Origin: Batkoa obscura
Taxonomy: Eukaryota > Entomophthoromycota > Entomophthoromycetes > Entomophthorales > Batkoaceae
NCBI GenBank assembly: GCA_030770535.1
Contig: JASVEC010000002.1
Coordinates: 868,001 to 932,000, forward strand
DNA: 64,000 nucleotides
Reading direction: 5' to 3'
Part shown: positions 44,292 to 56,010 of the stretch, in pieces
Layout: every line of letters begins with the position of its first letter
How positions within the stretch are numbered: the stretch's first letter is position 1
Translations under genes and position numbers: made by a program
Notes under the pieces: generated by a model
Seen by the model: only the letters and a program-made list of their open reading frames with translations
What the model was told of the DNA's origin: nothing
Databases searched by the model: none

Positions 44292-46746
44292 TGGGGTTGT
44301 CTGAATTAGTTTCATTATTTTATCCAATTTTTGAAAAATTTTGTATTTTAAAAACTTCGCTTAAAATTCTATAAAATCACATCTTTTATTAAAACAAAAG
44401 TACCCAAACACAGTTCTAAATCATTCTATTATAGCTCATACTGTAAGTTAGTTGAATTTCTACTAGATCTTAGATACATGTTCTTATAAAGCTTAATTGA
44501 GAAATATTTATTATCAACTGCTTTATAACCAACATTGTAGATTTATTATCAAATAAATAAACTATTTTAATGTTATAATTACATTATTAATATATTGCCA
44601 AGTTAATAAATAGCTGCATGGGAGGGAATGGTCAGCCCCAAAACTATAATTAACCATCCCTATATAGTACAAGTAATAATAGTTTTTACATATTATTACA
44701 GTTACTTGTTCTTTGACTATTTATTAACTCAGCTATTAATAACTTAAGTAATCCTAACATTTAACAATCTATTTCTATCATTCAACAAACTACTCACTTG
44801 CTTAGTAAATATCGAAAATTTTAAATTCTCTGTTATCTTCGTAAGGTAAGCTGGGATCGATCTTTTAATTTTTCTGTTTTCTATAGACTCTATAACTTTA
44901 ATTGGGGCTATATCGCTTTTTTTTGATGTATCAGATACTGGATAACAATGTAGTTTATTGTTATGTTTAATAAAATGTAAATACTTCTTAATGCCCTGCA
45001 TCTCTATTATTCTTTTTGTATTTTTGTTTCTTTTATACTTTTTAAAAATTATATCTGTTTTCCCATTATTAACAGTCGAGTTATTAATTTTATTATGCTC
45101 GCAAATAAAAGCCTCAAATCTTGAAATTAATTGATCGATATCTTCTATTTTACCTAACGCTTCAAAACTACTTTTCCATTTTGAAAGGTTTCCAAAATGT
45201 CCATCAACTATACTTTTTCCATGATGCTCAGCAAAAAAATTAAGATTGACATTCAAACTACTATTTATTTTATGAATTTCTTTAAACATATAGTGTAGAA
45301 ACTCTTGGGATCTAAAATGATTTCCTGTATCTGCCCATATATTAATTTTTGTAAACTTTTTAAATAGAAGCTCTGTAGAGATTAAATCGATTAAACAATC
45401 TCCTGCATATGCTGAATCATGATTCAATATTTCAGATAAATAATCAAAGTAAACTTTGCCTATTGTTTTATCATCTTTTAAATATAATACACCAAAACCT
45501 AATACTGATATAGCTTGTTTATTATAATGATCTAGATTTATTGAATCTGGTCTTGTCCCTATTTCCATATTTTGTTTAAAATCTAAAACTATTATACAAC
45601 TTTTGTTATTTAATTTTTTGATAGTTTCATTAAATGTGTTTTTTTGAGTATCAACACAGAATTTATGTAATTTGTATAATTTTTCTTCTTCGTTGAAAAT
45701 TTCTTTTATCTCTGCTTTGTTTTTTTCTGTATTTATTTTATTTTTAAATAACTTTTTTCTAACTGTATACTGGGTACATATATTACATAGATCCGTTTTT
45801 CTTGCTGGATTTTTGAAATTAGTTGGTATATATTTAAAGAACGTCGACCTAGCTACTGCTTTATCTCTTAGATCATTCAAATATTTACTATATATCATTC
45901 TTCTACTTTTATTTAATATATATATTATCTGATGAATATTTACTATCGTTATTTTTTTTATTAAATCTTGATGAAATAGTTGAATCATTTAGTAAATATT
46001 GTATGATAGTTTCAATTTGGTCATCTTTAATTTTTTTTGTATTTTTAATAATAGGTTGTAATGTTGATATTTTATTATTATTGCTTGTTTTTGAATAATC
46101 ATATTGATTTCTATTTATATTAAACCCAAAACTCTTACATTCATCAAAAGAATATACTGAAGCTATAGTTGATAATAACGCTGCTTGCTGACTTTTGTTT
46201 CCTGTTTCCCTTAAAGCACTAATTTTATACATTACTTGATTAAGTTTATTATTATCAATAGTAAACTTTGATAATATATCTTTTCTTTGTTTTGTTTTAT
46301 TATAAAATTCCATAAACCTTGGGTTGTTATAAGTAGCTCTTAAAATTGATGTAAATGAATTACAATGTTTATATTGTGTACTCCTCCCTATTGTATTGAA
46401 GTTTTCAAAAATTCCATTTCGAAGTTTAGTTATGAAAGTTTGCATTTTATTTTTATTTCAACAAAAAATAAAGTCAAATAACTGTATTTATATAATTATG
46501 TATTTATGTAATTATATAATCATATAGTTATATATTATATATCTGTTAAATATCTAACAGAACTAACATAAAATATATAGTTAGGAAAATTAGCTATTTA
46601 AGAAAAGGAAACAATTAAAATAAGTTTTAAATAGAGACATTTAATTTTAGGCTTTTTAGATTTAACCGTTATATTGAACACAAACTTGGAATTTTAAATT
46701 TGGATTAATTTCTAAGTAGATTCTGAAACCAATTAGGACAGCCCCA
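44292..46746 (-). mobile_element. DNA transposon with TGGGG ends, candidate source of the MITEs
   Basis: A 2455-bp element flanked by TA. Left end TGGGGTTGTCTGAATTAG then TTTCATTATTTTATCCA. Right end, read inward on the minus strand, TGGGGCTGTCCTAATTGG then TTTCAGAA. These are the same TGGGG-x-TGT and TTGGTTTCA boxes found in the MITEs. It encodes one transposase on the minus strand in two overlapping frames. The 2-bp TA target resembles Tc1/mariner-like preference, yet the protein is not a typical mariner transposase. Family assignment is open. Confidence 0.85.
44744..46445 (-). pseudogene. Transposase of the TGGGG transposon, two overlapping frames
   Basis: The N-terminal frame 46445-45909 (178 codons) and the C-terminal frame 45988-44744 (414 codons) overlap by 80 bp at a TA-repeat run near 45.92 kb. 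A length change in that run is the likely cause of the frame change; an unseen intron or programmed frameshift is possible. The C-terminal part has a zinc-ribbon-like CNICTQY near its start. Candidate acidic catalytic positions are in CIIVLDFKQNMEIG, INIWADTGNHFRS and EHHGKSIVDGHFGNLSKW (spaced D, D, D/E with a conserved HGK-D-HF block). I recognise this domain layout from transposases of several eukaryotes, but I cannot name the superfamily with certainty. The rest of the element is intact-looking, so activity may be recent. Confidence 0.75.
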
Positions 46747-46783
46747 TATGGTTTGCTGATCTAATTTAAGGCCATTTATTATA

Positions 46784-46883
46784 TGGGGATGTTTTTTTGT
46801 GTTTAAGAATTTTACTAACAATCTTTCCACTCAAATAGCGCTTAAATATGGAAAAAGTAATGAAATCAAAAAGAACATCCCCA
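46784..46883 (-). mobile_element. TGGGG MITE, copy 14
   Basis: Only 37 bp from the right end of the DNA transposon. TGGGGATGTTTTTTTGTG at the left, AGAACATCCCCA at the right, TA flanks. Confidence 0.92.
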
Positions 46884-47012
46884 TATTCTTAGTTTATTTA
46901 AATAAGCTAAATAATCTAAGTGATATAAATAATCTAAATGATATAAATAATGGTTGTAGCTCAAATAATGATAAATAAAATGATTTAGCTAACAAAATTA
47001 TAAAAACTATTT

Positions 47013-47055
47013 AAAATAAAATTAAATAAAATTAAATAAAATTAAATAAAATTAA
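47013..47055. repeat. Tandem repeat, 10-bp unit
   Basis: Four or more copies of AAAATTAAAT in a row, directly before MITE copy 15. Confidence 0.85.
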
Positions 47056-47064
47056 AAAAGCAAA

Positions 47065-47163
47065 TGGAGGTGTTTTTTTTGGCTTCATTATTTTTTCCAT
47101 CTTTTAAACGCTATTTGAGTGGAAAATTTAAGCAAAATTCTTAAACACAAAAATACATCCTCA
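47065..47163 (+). mobile_element. TGGGG MITE, copy 15
   Basis: TGGAGGTGTTTTTTTTGGCTT at the left, ATACATCCTCA at the right. Flanks are CAAA/AATG rather than TA. A few bases are missing from the right half. Confidence 0.85.
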
Positions 47164-47359
47164 AATGAAAAAAGATTTATAAAAATTCATTAATTATATA
47201 TTTAATAAAAATGCTTATAAGATAAAAACAGATATTAAGAATAAATTAATAGCTAGGAACCAAGTATTCATGAGCTATAATATCAGTATTTATGCTTATA
47301 GGCTTAATTTTAAATTTATACACTCTTTAATTAGTCTTGAAGTTTACAAAAATAAATGG

Positions 47360-47556
47360 AACAAAAAGTATGGAAGCCCTAGCATATAGTCCAGACCTAT
47401 CTTTCTATGATTTCTAGTTATTTTAGAAATTAAAAAGCTTGCTGCTAGTATAATTAAAAAAAGTTATTAAAAACTTCTGAGCAACGATTTAAGAATCGTT
47501 TTATATTGTGGAAGAAAAGGATGGAAATATGTATTGCATTGAGTTGTGATTGTATT
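47360..47556 (+). pseudogene. Decayed Tc1/mariner transposase fragment
   Basis: Plus-strand translation gives AYSPDLSFYDF-x-LF-x-KLKSLL, a clear match to the mariner block YSPDL-P-DF-LF-KLK around the third catalytic Asp. About 45 codons later, WKKRMEICIAL fits the C-terminal W-x-R-CI block of the same family. Stops interrupt the frame and no inverted terminal repeats were found, so only the 3' half of a dead element survives. It is not the same family as the TGGGG transposon. Confidence 0.65.
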
Positions 47557-47569
47557 TAGTGCTTTTGCT

Positions 47570-49109
47570 AATTTTTAAACAAAGATTATAAAAGCTTTTT
47601 ATGGCTTTTATAACCCCTTGGGCACTAAATGCTTGAAAAAATTCTGTCTCATTAGGTTATAATCCAATCAATTTTATGCGAATTGGACGAGTTTCTTTTG
47701 AAGCCCAGTGTTTGTAAGATTAATTTAATCTAACTGTATGAGTGATGTTATGATTATTGATCTACAAAAATTTGGCAGGCATTGTTTGTCTACTGTACTC
47801 AAGTGATTAAATCTAAAAAGGTATTTACGTATATTTATTATTTATAATTATTATTCAACGTTATTCCTAGTAACATCATATGTATTTAATAAAATGAAAG
47901 GGAATACAGCTTTTAATTATCATTTGATTGATATAACGCTGTAATAATTCATCAAAATTTTTACGTTAAACTAAAGTTATACTACTGTCAAAAAAATAAA
48001 CAAAACACTTGGCATTTATGCTTTGAGATACAAAATAAATAAGTTAAAATAAAAATAAGAATATTTCAAAAGATCTTGAATCCTAACGTCTACATATTAT
48101 CATTTATTTAAATATAAAAGAAAATAAAGGAATGGACAGTATATAAAGGGGTACCTAAAATAGAACTTGATGAGAATTCTTTTAAACCCTATCAAAAAAC
48201 ATCAATCAAAAGGTTCAATTTTATTCTTTATTTTCATCAAATGGTTTTTTCTTCTTCAGTAGACTTTTTAGTAATTTTATATTTTAGGCAAATAACTTTT
48301 TTTAAAGTCAATAAATTGTTTTACAGCTGTTGCAGCTCTATTGCGACCTAATTAGCGATAACTTCTAGAACCTATTGTTTATTTGAATTTTACTGAGGTC
48401 AAGTTTAACTATAGTTTGATTTTGTTAAAATTTATTCTTATATGAGTAGTAAATTAAGTTGTAATAGAGCTATAATAGTGGAATCCTAACAGCGAATTCA
48501 AAGCTACTTTGTGGGAAACTCCGCCATGTAAAGTAGTATGGTGGTTATTTTTAATTGCAATAAACTATTTGTAATATGTTCTATTACATGTATAACACTT
48601 CAATTTAATTATTAATAATTAGTTACTAAAAGCAAGCGATTTGTTATTTAACCAAATTATATTTATGAGCATAAAACTAAAGCATACAAACCATTTCTTA
48701 ATTTCATAACAGCAAGTCATTAAATAATTGTAATGTAGAGCTTTAAATATACTTTGAAATAAGGAAATAATAACTTTATTGAATAAAAGGAATTAGAATG
48801 TAAACTTAAGTTTAAGTTTTGTAAATTTACAAAAGGTTAACTAGAATTCCAGATTTTAACTCGGCAAAATTTTCAGTAAGAATTGACTAATAACGACTTC
48901 ATTTTAATACATTTACTATAAAAGGCTACTTTACAAACAAAATTTTGTGGAACAATAACAAAATGAGGTAACTAGTAATTTAAATATTTAATGGCATTGG
49001 AAAAAAGTAATATAAAATCAATTAGTTATAAATTTTATCCTGCACTTTTTTTAATTATTTATTTATTCATTATACATATTATATTCATATTCCAAAATTT
49101 ACAAATCAA
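47570..49109. other. Gene-free spacer
   Basis: About 1.5 kb of AT-rich sequence after the mariner relic. No coding, RNA or repeat feature could be supported. Confidence 0.5.
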
Positions 49110-49958
49110 ATGCTACAAGCCACTAACACCTTAAATATGAATGAATTATTAAATGATATTTATGAAGACACAATCGCTATCCCACCACCACCATATACCC
49201 CAATTGCAAACCCTGAATTTGAAGCAGCAGTCGAGTTCGGACCCAATAGAATAGAAAGTATTGCGAGGCGGTGTGAGGTACGGGAATTAAGAAGAAGATA
49301 TCTATTACATATATCGCCACCATTGATATCCGATTTTATATTACCCAACTTTCATGCAATCAATCACTACAAACTAAATTTCAAAAAGAACAGCCATTTA
49401 TTATACTGCTTAATAAGCTTAGGGGAGAGTGATAATAAAGAGCTAAGAGTGCGATATTCCCACTTAAATGTCAGTTTAGAACATATTCAATCTCATCGCA
49501 CTTTAGGAGAAATTAATACCAATAATGGGGCTTCTACTTCAACTACGGTGTTATCCCACGATATCCAATTTACTATTCCTTCTTACCCCAGTGACGTCAA
49601 AAGTAGAGCCCAGTTTACTTCATATCAAGATCAGTTTCTATTAACGATTGAAGAAGAGCTACAGTTTATAAGGTATAAATGGAAAAGAAATAACGATGGG
49701 TATAGGTTGTATAGAAAAACACCATTGATACCTTCAAACGCTTTACCAACTAACCCTTTGAGCAGGAGTAGTTCGAAATATGATCGTTTGATTGCTACAT
49801 TGTCCTTTTCAAGTAATGGTGAAGAAAACCAGGCCACCTTGCATTTCCCTACGTTGCAGTCTAATGTTAATACCCTCAATTTTATCATTACGGCAGCTTA
49901 TCTGTTGAGATATGTTAAAAATCTCAATGGTAATAATATTAGTAGTAATAATAATTGA
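49110..49958 (+). CDS. Unrecognised 282-residue protein with PPPPY motif
   Basis: A single-exon gene with balanced amino-acid use, unlike chance frames here. The N-terminus (MLQATNTLNMNELLNDIYED) leads to AIPPPPYTPIANPEF, a PPxY (WW-domain/Nedd4-Rsp5 binding) motif. The remainder alternates beta-strand-like segments (HYKLNFKKNSHLLYCLISLG, HDIQFTIPSYPSD, FIRYKWKRNNDGYRLYRKT, LIATLSFSSNG, ATLHFPTLQ) and ends in a hydrophobic helix (LNFIITAAYLLRYVK) plus an Asn tail. This pattern (charged WKR strand, then a final helix) recalls Tubby-like or DUF6593-type fungal domains, but similarity is too weak to claim. By its motif it could be an adaptor or substrate of a Rsp5-type ubiquitin ligase (inference). 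Head-to-tail with the V-ATPase gene 256 bp downstream. Confidence 0.75.
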   Translation: MLQATNTLNMNELLNDIYEDTIAIPPPPYTPIANPEFEAAVEFGPNRIESIARRCEVRELRRRYLLHISPPLISDFILPNFHAINHYKLNFKKNSHLLYCLISLGESDNKELRVRYSHLNVSLEHIQSHRTLGEINTNNGASTSTTVLSHDIQFTIPSYPSDVKSRAQFTSYQDQFLLTIEEELQFIRYKWKRNNDGYRLYRKTPLIPSNALPTNPLSRSSSKYDRLIATLSFSSNGEENQATLHFPTLQSNVNTLNFIITAAYLLRYVKNLNGNNISSNNN

Positions 49959-50214
49959 AAACAAAATTGTGATTTTATGTTAAATAAAAAGACTTCATAT
50001 TTAACCATTTGCCTTTATATCTATTATTTCGATTTTAACAAAAAATAAACCAAAACTTATGTTAAAGTAATAAACAAAAAACTTGAGCAAATAAAAACTA
50101 AGGAGTGAAATCAATAAACAAAAAATGGAGAAACTAAAAGCTAAACTATTTTTTTAAGCCACTTTTAATTAAACTCTTCTTAAGATATAACTCAACTAAA
50201 AGAAAATAAGGAAA

Positions 50215-51544
50215 ATGGAAGGCTGTATGTTCAATATTAATGATGGTTATTTAGAAGCCATAATACGCGGTTATCGTTCCAATATAATTACCAATTCCAA
50301 CTATATGAATTTAACTCAATGTGAGAATTTAGAAGGTAAGCTAGTAAATTTGAAACAAAAATTAAATTAAAATTAAAATACTGAATTTAAAAGATCTCAA
50401 AGTCCAGTTAGGAGCCACAGATTATGGTACTTTAATTCAAAATGAAGCTTCACCCATAGCCACATCCACCATCTCTGAAAAATGTACTGAAAAACTAGTA
50501 GAAGAATACAAATATATTCGTTCTCAAGCTAGTGGCGACTTGTTGCAGTTCTTAGATTATATTAGGTAATTTTAGTAGCTATTCTTATTAGTTTACTCTA
50601 ACTTTGCTTATTTTTTAGTTACGGTTACATGATTGACAACGTCATCTTATTAATCACTGGTACTTTACATGAACGTGATACCAACGAGCTGATTGAGCGC
50701 TGTCATCCTATTGGTGTCTTTGAGTCTATGCCAGCCCTATGTATTGCTACCAATGTAGCAGAATTATATAATACTGTGTTAGTTGAAACACCACTTGGTA
50801 AGATAATACTTTATTTATTAGTAAAAATAAACTAACTTTGAATAATTTATAGCACCTTATTTTCGTAACTGCTTATCAGCACAAGACTTGGATGAGCTCA
50901 ATATTGAAATCATTCGTAACACATTATACAAAGCGTATTTGGAAGACTTTTATCAGTTTTGCCAAGGAATTGGTGGTGCGACAGCTGAGCTTATGGGGGA
51001 AATATTAAAAGTAAGTTATTAAACTTTTCTAGGTTCAAGTTTTAATACTTTTTTCAATTTAGTTTGAGGCAGATAGACGTACTATCAATATCACTATCAA
51101 TTCTTTTGGTACTGAACTTTCGAAAGATGATCGTGCCAAATTATTTCCCTCCTTAGGTCGACTTTTCCCAGAAGGAAGTGCTAAGCTTTCTAAAGTAGAT
51201 GATTTTGATCAAGTAAAGGGTAGTTGTGATTTTGTTGCTGTAAGTTTATTAGAAATCTATATTAATAATAACAGTAATTGAATTTCAAACTATTTTAGGA
51301 ATACCGTAATTTATTTGATTCTGGATTAGGGGTAAATGATGGGGAAGGAAAAACATTAGAAGATCGATTTTTTGAATATGAAGTGGAACTCAACAAGGAT
51401 ACCTTCTTACAGCAATTCCACTATGGCTTATTTTATGCTTATTTTAAATTAAAGGAGCAAGAGATACGTAATATAGTTTGGATTGCTGAATGTATTTCTC
51501 AGCAACAAAAAGATAAGATTCATCATTATATTCCAATTTTTTAA
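50215..51544 (+). CDS. V-type H+-ATPase subunit d (Vma6)
   Basis: Couples the V1 stalk to the Vo ring of the vacuolar proton pump. Five or six exons start at ATG 50215 ([20 protein letters not shown]) and end at TAA 51544. Landmarks: [120 protein letters not shown]; and C-terminal [20 protein letters not shown]. All follow the order of the yeast and animal protein, with length (about 345 residues) as expected. Introns are 45-60 nt. Confidence 0.96.
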
Positions 51545-51677
51545 GGTTCTTATTTTATGATAATAAAAAATGATATTCAACATTTAAAACTGTAATCTTA
51601 TAAACAATAAATTTTGTTTAATTGATTTAGTTATTTCTTTTCTTTTGATTTTTGTTATTTTTAAAACGATAAAACGA

Positions 51678-52275
51678 TCATTTATTTGAATCTGTTTCCT
51701 CTGATATATTCATCTTTTTCTTCTTCAGGATAAGACATTTAGTTAAGTCATTAAGATTATTAATGAACTCATCCATTAAATCTTTGTATATAGTATTATA
51801 ACTAGTATCATGTTTCAATAAATTTTCTTTGTTATTCACCTTTTGAGATGTTGCTTCAGTAGTCTCCTGAGTTGATTTACTAGATGAAGAAACTATTTTG
51901 GATGGTGCTTCAACAATATCACCACAGTTTGAATATCTCACTTCAAACACTCCACTACCAATTATTAGACTACACCAGATACTTTCTTGATAATTTCAGC
52001 TACTTCACCACTTGAATACACTACTTTGGAGACTGCTTTAACAAACTCAGGCACTTCATTAGCAGTTAATGGGGCCATTCCATACTTTGCTTCAATGCTT
52101 TTGGGTGTTTTACTGATAACTAACAATTCGATTTCAACTTTATCTTTTTTATTATAAAACTTGTTATCGATTAATTCTTTGCATTAAATTATTTTTTATA
52201 ATTGTAAGAAATAATAAATTGATTAAATAGTAAAAGTTTTGGACTTCCTGTATTATTTTTACCATTGTAATATTA
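51678..52275 (-). pseudogene. Unrecognised coding segment, splicing unresolved
   Basis: On the minus strand, an upstream part could start ATG near 52269 (MVKIIQEVQNF) and continue, possibly after an intron, as KELIDNKFYNKKDKVEIELL and then KYGMAPLTANEVPEFVKAV. A second frame (51950-51678) reads FEVRYSNCGDIVEAPSKIVS and ends in a Lys/Glu-rich tail. Codon use looks protein-like, but the two frames are separated by stop codons with no convincing intron between them. It may be a decayed gene or a real gene whose splicing I cannot read. No family recognised. Confidence 0.4.
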
Positions 52276-52466
52276 ATAAAGCAGTATAAAAGATAAAATT
52301 TAAGAATTTTGTTTGATTTATCATTAGCGCAGTCACAATAAGAATTTTAATAGATAGAATGATTTACCTAAATTATTTTTAAGCAAGGACCTTTGAAAGT
52401 ATAACATAGTATTTAATGAAAAGCTTTAAATTGGTAAATAATAATAGCAATGATATTAAATCTCAT

Positions 52467-53708
52467 TTAAAGTTTATGTTTATTTGAATCACTGATATTG
52501 TTTTCATTCAAACATGAAAATGGATTCTTCACTCCATTAAATTCGTTCTTTACTCCCTTCTTTATTAATTTAATACTATCCATCCCTAATCCTTTATTTC
52601 CATTTTTAAAATAAGCGTTAAAGCCATGAGTCATTTCATCTGGTTTAACTTCCCCAGATAAACTCATCATCTCTCTTCTATCTTTACCAATCTGTTCTGA
52701 CCCTACCCTTAATGGACAATAACAAGAAACCCATGGTGTTGTAGTGAAGTCAGGGTTATTACTATCCCTTAAAAGGTAATCATGATGATTGGGAAACTTT
52801 TGATACCAATCAATTATCCCTTCATAGCTGAATTTATTTAATTCGCACAACAGATAATATTGAGGTGGAAACAGCAATATCTTATTTTTATTATCATTCT
52901 CATATGAGTCTATTAATTCTTTTATATCCACCCATCGAGTTTCTTGAATTTCTAGGTTATCCGAGGTTGGAGGAATTGAGTGAGAGGTAAGGATGGAGAG
53001 GTAATAATTGGTTAAGAAGCGTTTTGGATAATGTTTAGGGGTTAGCCAAGAAGCTATAAATTTTAAATTAGTTAAATTTAATTTACCCAAAGCTTGAGTT
53101 TTTATCAGGTCGTGGAAGTAAAGAGAATTGGCTAATACCTAGAAGAAAAAAGAAGTGAGTTATATAATTATGTAAATTTTCATGTTAATATATATATCCC
53201 TTACTTTCTTTCGTTCAATTTCATATGCTTTTGTATCAATAAAAGTATCTTTTGTTTCCGTACATAATATACCAGTTTCTTCGAAAGTTTCTCGAACTGC
53301 AGCTAACTCATAAGGTAAGAAATCAGTGGTTAAACTAATTTATTTGCAAAATTCAAACTGATTTATTAATGCTCTTTATTTTAATTATTGTAAACTTACT
53401 CGTCTTTTTTTAGTTGAAGTCCTAAATCTAGGTCATACCATGAAATTAATGAATCTACTTTTTCAATGCCTCCACCTTAAAAAGACAAGTTAGAGTTGAT
53501 GGGTTATGAGGATGATAGCAAAAATCCACTTACCAGGAAATACATAAGCGGATTTAAAACTACCTACGTTAGATCTGAATTGAGTTGGAATTATTTAACT
53601 GAAACTAAAACGGAGTCAAGAAGTTTACCTTTTAACCATTAAGATTTCAAATTTCTTCGCCTCTTTTTTTAAACGTAGCAGCAATAAACTAAAGTATTTT
53701 GTTAACAT
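52467..53708 (-). CDS. NUDT19-like Nudix hydrolase
   Basis: Hydrolyses nucleoside-diphosphate derivatives; animal NUDT19 acts on CoA esters in peroxisomes. Exons 53708-53629, 53574-53534, 53475-53400, 53334-53205 and 53138-52467 sum to 999 nt (332 residues). Opening: FEILMVKRSNVGSFKSAYVF then PGGGIEKVDSL. The Nudix box is the NUDT19 variant, with an insertion between the first Gly and the RE-x2-EE-x-G core (LPYELAAVRETFEETGIL). Later blocks: LKFIASWLTPKHYPKRFLTN, IQETRWVDIKEL, LLFPPQYYLLCEL. The C-terminus is SNKHKL; HKL is a weak, non-canonical resemblance to a PTS1 peroxisomal signal. Only the last exon is long enough to stand out. Confidence 0.9.
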
Positions 53709-53999
53709 TAAATCATTGTTGTCATTATTGTGACTTTACCATGCTGATTTTTTAAACATCTTTTAACAAAAACAAAAACAAGCAAAACATGAAAATCTTA
53801 GCTCATTTTTTATTAAATCTGAAAGCCACTTGAACATGTGACGTATTTAAAAAATATTAATGGGAATAAGTTTAAGTAAATTTCTTTACCATCTTAAATT
53901 CTAATGTACAAGTATCTTTTATTAAATATTAACAATTTTCATGGTAAATCAATTTTTTTAAAAATCAAAATAAATAGAAACATCTTTTTATTTTTCTGT

Positions 54000-56010
54000 A
54001 TAACTAAAGGATCCTCTCTGATCTCAAAATATTCCAGCTATTAATCATATTATTTCCCCCTTTCCACTCTTATACTACTATCATTAGCCCAAAAGGATCT
54101 AATTGTAACTTAATTCCATTTAAAAAAATTATTTTCAACATTTACGATCCAAGTTAAAATCAAAAGACTTACCTTTCACTACTGAATAAGCAAAATTCGA
54201 AGGTAGTAGTTGTTTAATTTTGACGTTTTCGTTATTCTCTTGAGAGTAGCAAATACTTACTAAAATTAGATTTAAAAGTAAAAGATGATGGTACTATATT
54301 AAATAATTAAAAGAGATTAAAACAAATACCATTAAAACAAAATTATTCAGTGACTTACCTTTGACCTATTACCAATATCTAAAAAAGCAGAAAAATCATG
54401 GCTACCTAAGGTTGTTGGAAAGTAAAGTTGAAATTCTTATTCATCTTCTCTCTCTTCCTATCGAAATACTCTTCTTCTAAACCACCCAATAGACTACCGT
54501 CTGCATTTCCTTTTTACCATACTAATTCAGAATCAAGTTCATAATTTAATATTATTTCATTCTTCTTTTTAAAACTAGGTGGTTTTACTTTGTTGCTTCG
54601 AGATAACGGAAAACTTGATTTAAAACTTAACCCTTAAATTTGTCCTTTGGTTACTAACTTTTCTATTTACCAAAAAAAGGTGATCGAACATTTTCACGAA
54701 GTGTTAATAATTTTGGTTTATCGTCTTTAGTTTCTATTTATAATATAGTAATACTCAAATCATCCCCAAAACTTATTAAATCCGTATTTTTTGTATTATT
54801 TAAATTTTATTTTTTGTTTTTTGATATTTATTTCATTTTTTAATTTATTTTGTATTTCTTTTAATAATTCACCATTTTACTCAACTTCATTTTATAGCTA
54901 TTAACTCTATCAGATAAATTTAGTTTATCGTCATTACTATTACAAACAACTTACATAGCAATATAAGTCCCCTATTTAATACAAAACGGATAAAAGTATT
55001 TTCCTTAATTTGAAACAATAGATAATTGGATACTTTCTAGATTAACAAAATTTATCAACAAACAATTTCAAAAATAAATAGCACTTAAAATTACTTTGGT
55101 TATTATTTGAATCGGGTGTGCCTTTTTAACTATAAAAAATCCTTTGGTATTAACCGTATGCTATAAATTGAATGAGTACTAATACATATATATAAGGTTG
55201 TTTCTATAATCTGCTATTGGTAGCTTCTTTTCTTCACTAACTTTACTCGTTTTTTTCTCTTCTCTAATTTTAATCACTTTAGCCACCCTAGCTTCGTTTC
55301 CAGTCATTTAGTTAACTTCAATTTCATTAGGTTTTAAATTCATCTGAACAGATTAAAAAAAATGAAAAACAAAAACCTGAGCATTATTATATTGACATCA
55401 ATGAGTCTAGGTTTTAATTTAGGTTTAAGTTTCTTTTAATCATTTTGGTGTGTCGCTACGAATCCTTGGTTTTCAATTGATAATTTATTACTTAATTTAA
55501 TTGCTTGTTTAATCAATTGTAAAAATAAAACAATAAACTATTAATTTTGATGTATTAAATCAAAAAACTCACACCCCTCTGCAGTAATTGTTTTTTGTCA
55601 ATAATCAAAGTCACATCATTCTTTCTAAAAATCCATCCAAATCTTTACACTCGAGTCAAGATAGTGTTGATCCCTTATCAATTCCATCATTAAAATTCCT
55701 ATACTATAAACCAGAATTCATTCTCCCTTAATTCTATTACAAAGTCTTTCAATTCAACTTCTTTGGTAGGTATCCCATAAATAATTCTATTTTCTAATGC
55801 TTAATGATACTTCCTAATAATTCTGGTACTAAAACATCTATTTATTTTTATTAATAAAAAAGTAATGTTTTAAAATTAGATATTAAATTAATTCAATCTT
55901 ACTTTCCACTCTTTTATTCTCTAATTATATATTATCTCTTTGATTCCCTCTCATTACTATTGCTGAATCCACTTGATTTTTTTTAATAACTGAAGAGAAA
56001 ACAGTCAAAT
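54000..56010 (-). pseudogene. Decayed copy of the CAF-1 large-subunit gene
   Basis: Successive minus-strand pieces match the intact gene at 60868-63817 in order. Near 55.83 kb, DVLVPELLGSIIK (DILVPELLENIIQK in the intact gene). Near 55.3 kb, MNLKPNEIEVN and VIKIREEKK (MELKPNEAKAN, KVNEEKK). Near 54.7 kb, KPKLLTLRENVRSPFFGK (KPKLLMFHENVRPPFFGK). Near 54.6 kb, SNKVKPPSFKKKNEIILNYE (SNKIKPRNFKNKDEELLNYE). Near 54.23 kb, KIKQLLPSNFAYSVVKGK (KIKQLPISNFAYSLVQGK). Near 54.1 kb, LDPFG (LDPFE). Stops and frame changes are scattered through it, and no frame longer than about 60 codons remains. Introns of the intact gene appear to have counterparts, so it is a DNA-level duplicate rather than a retrocopy. 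Confidence 0.85.
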
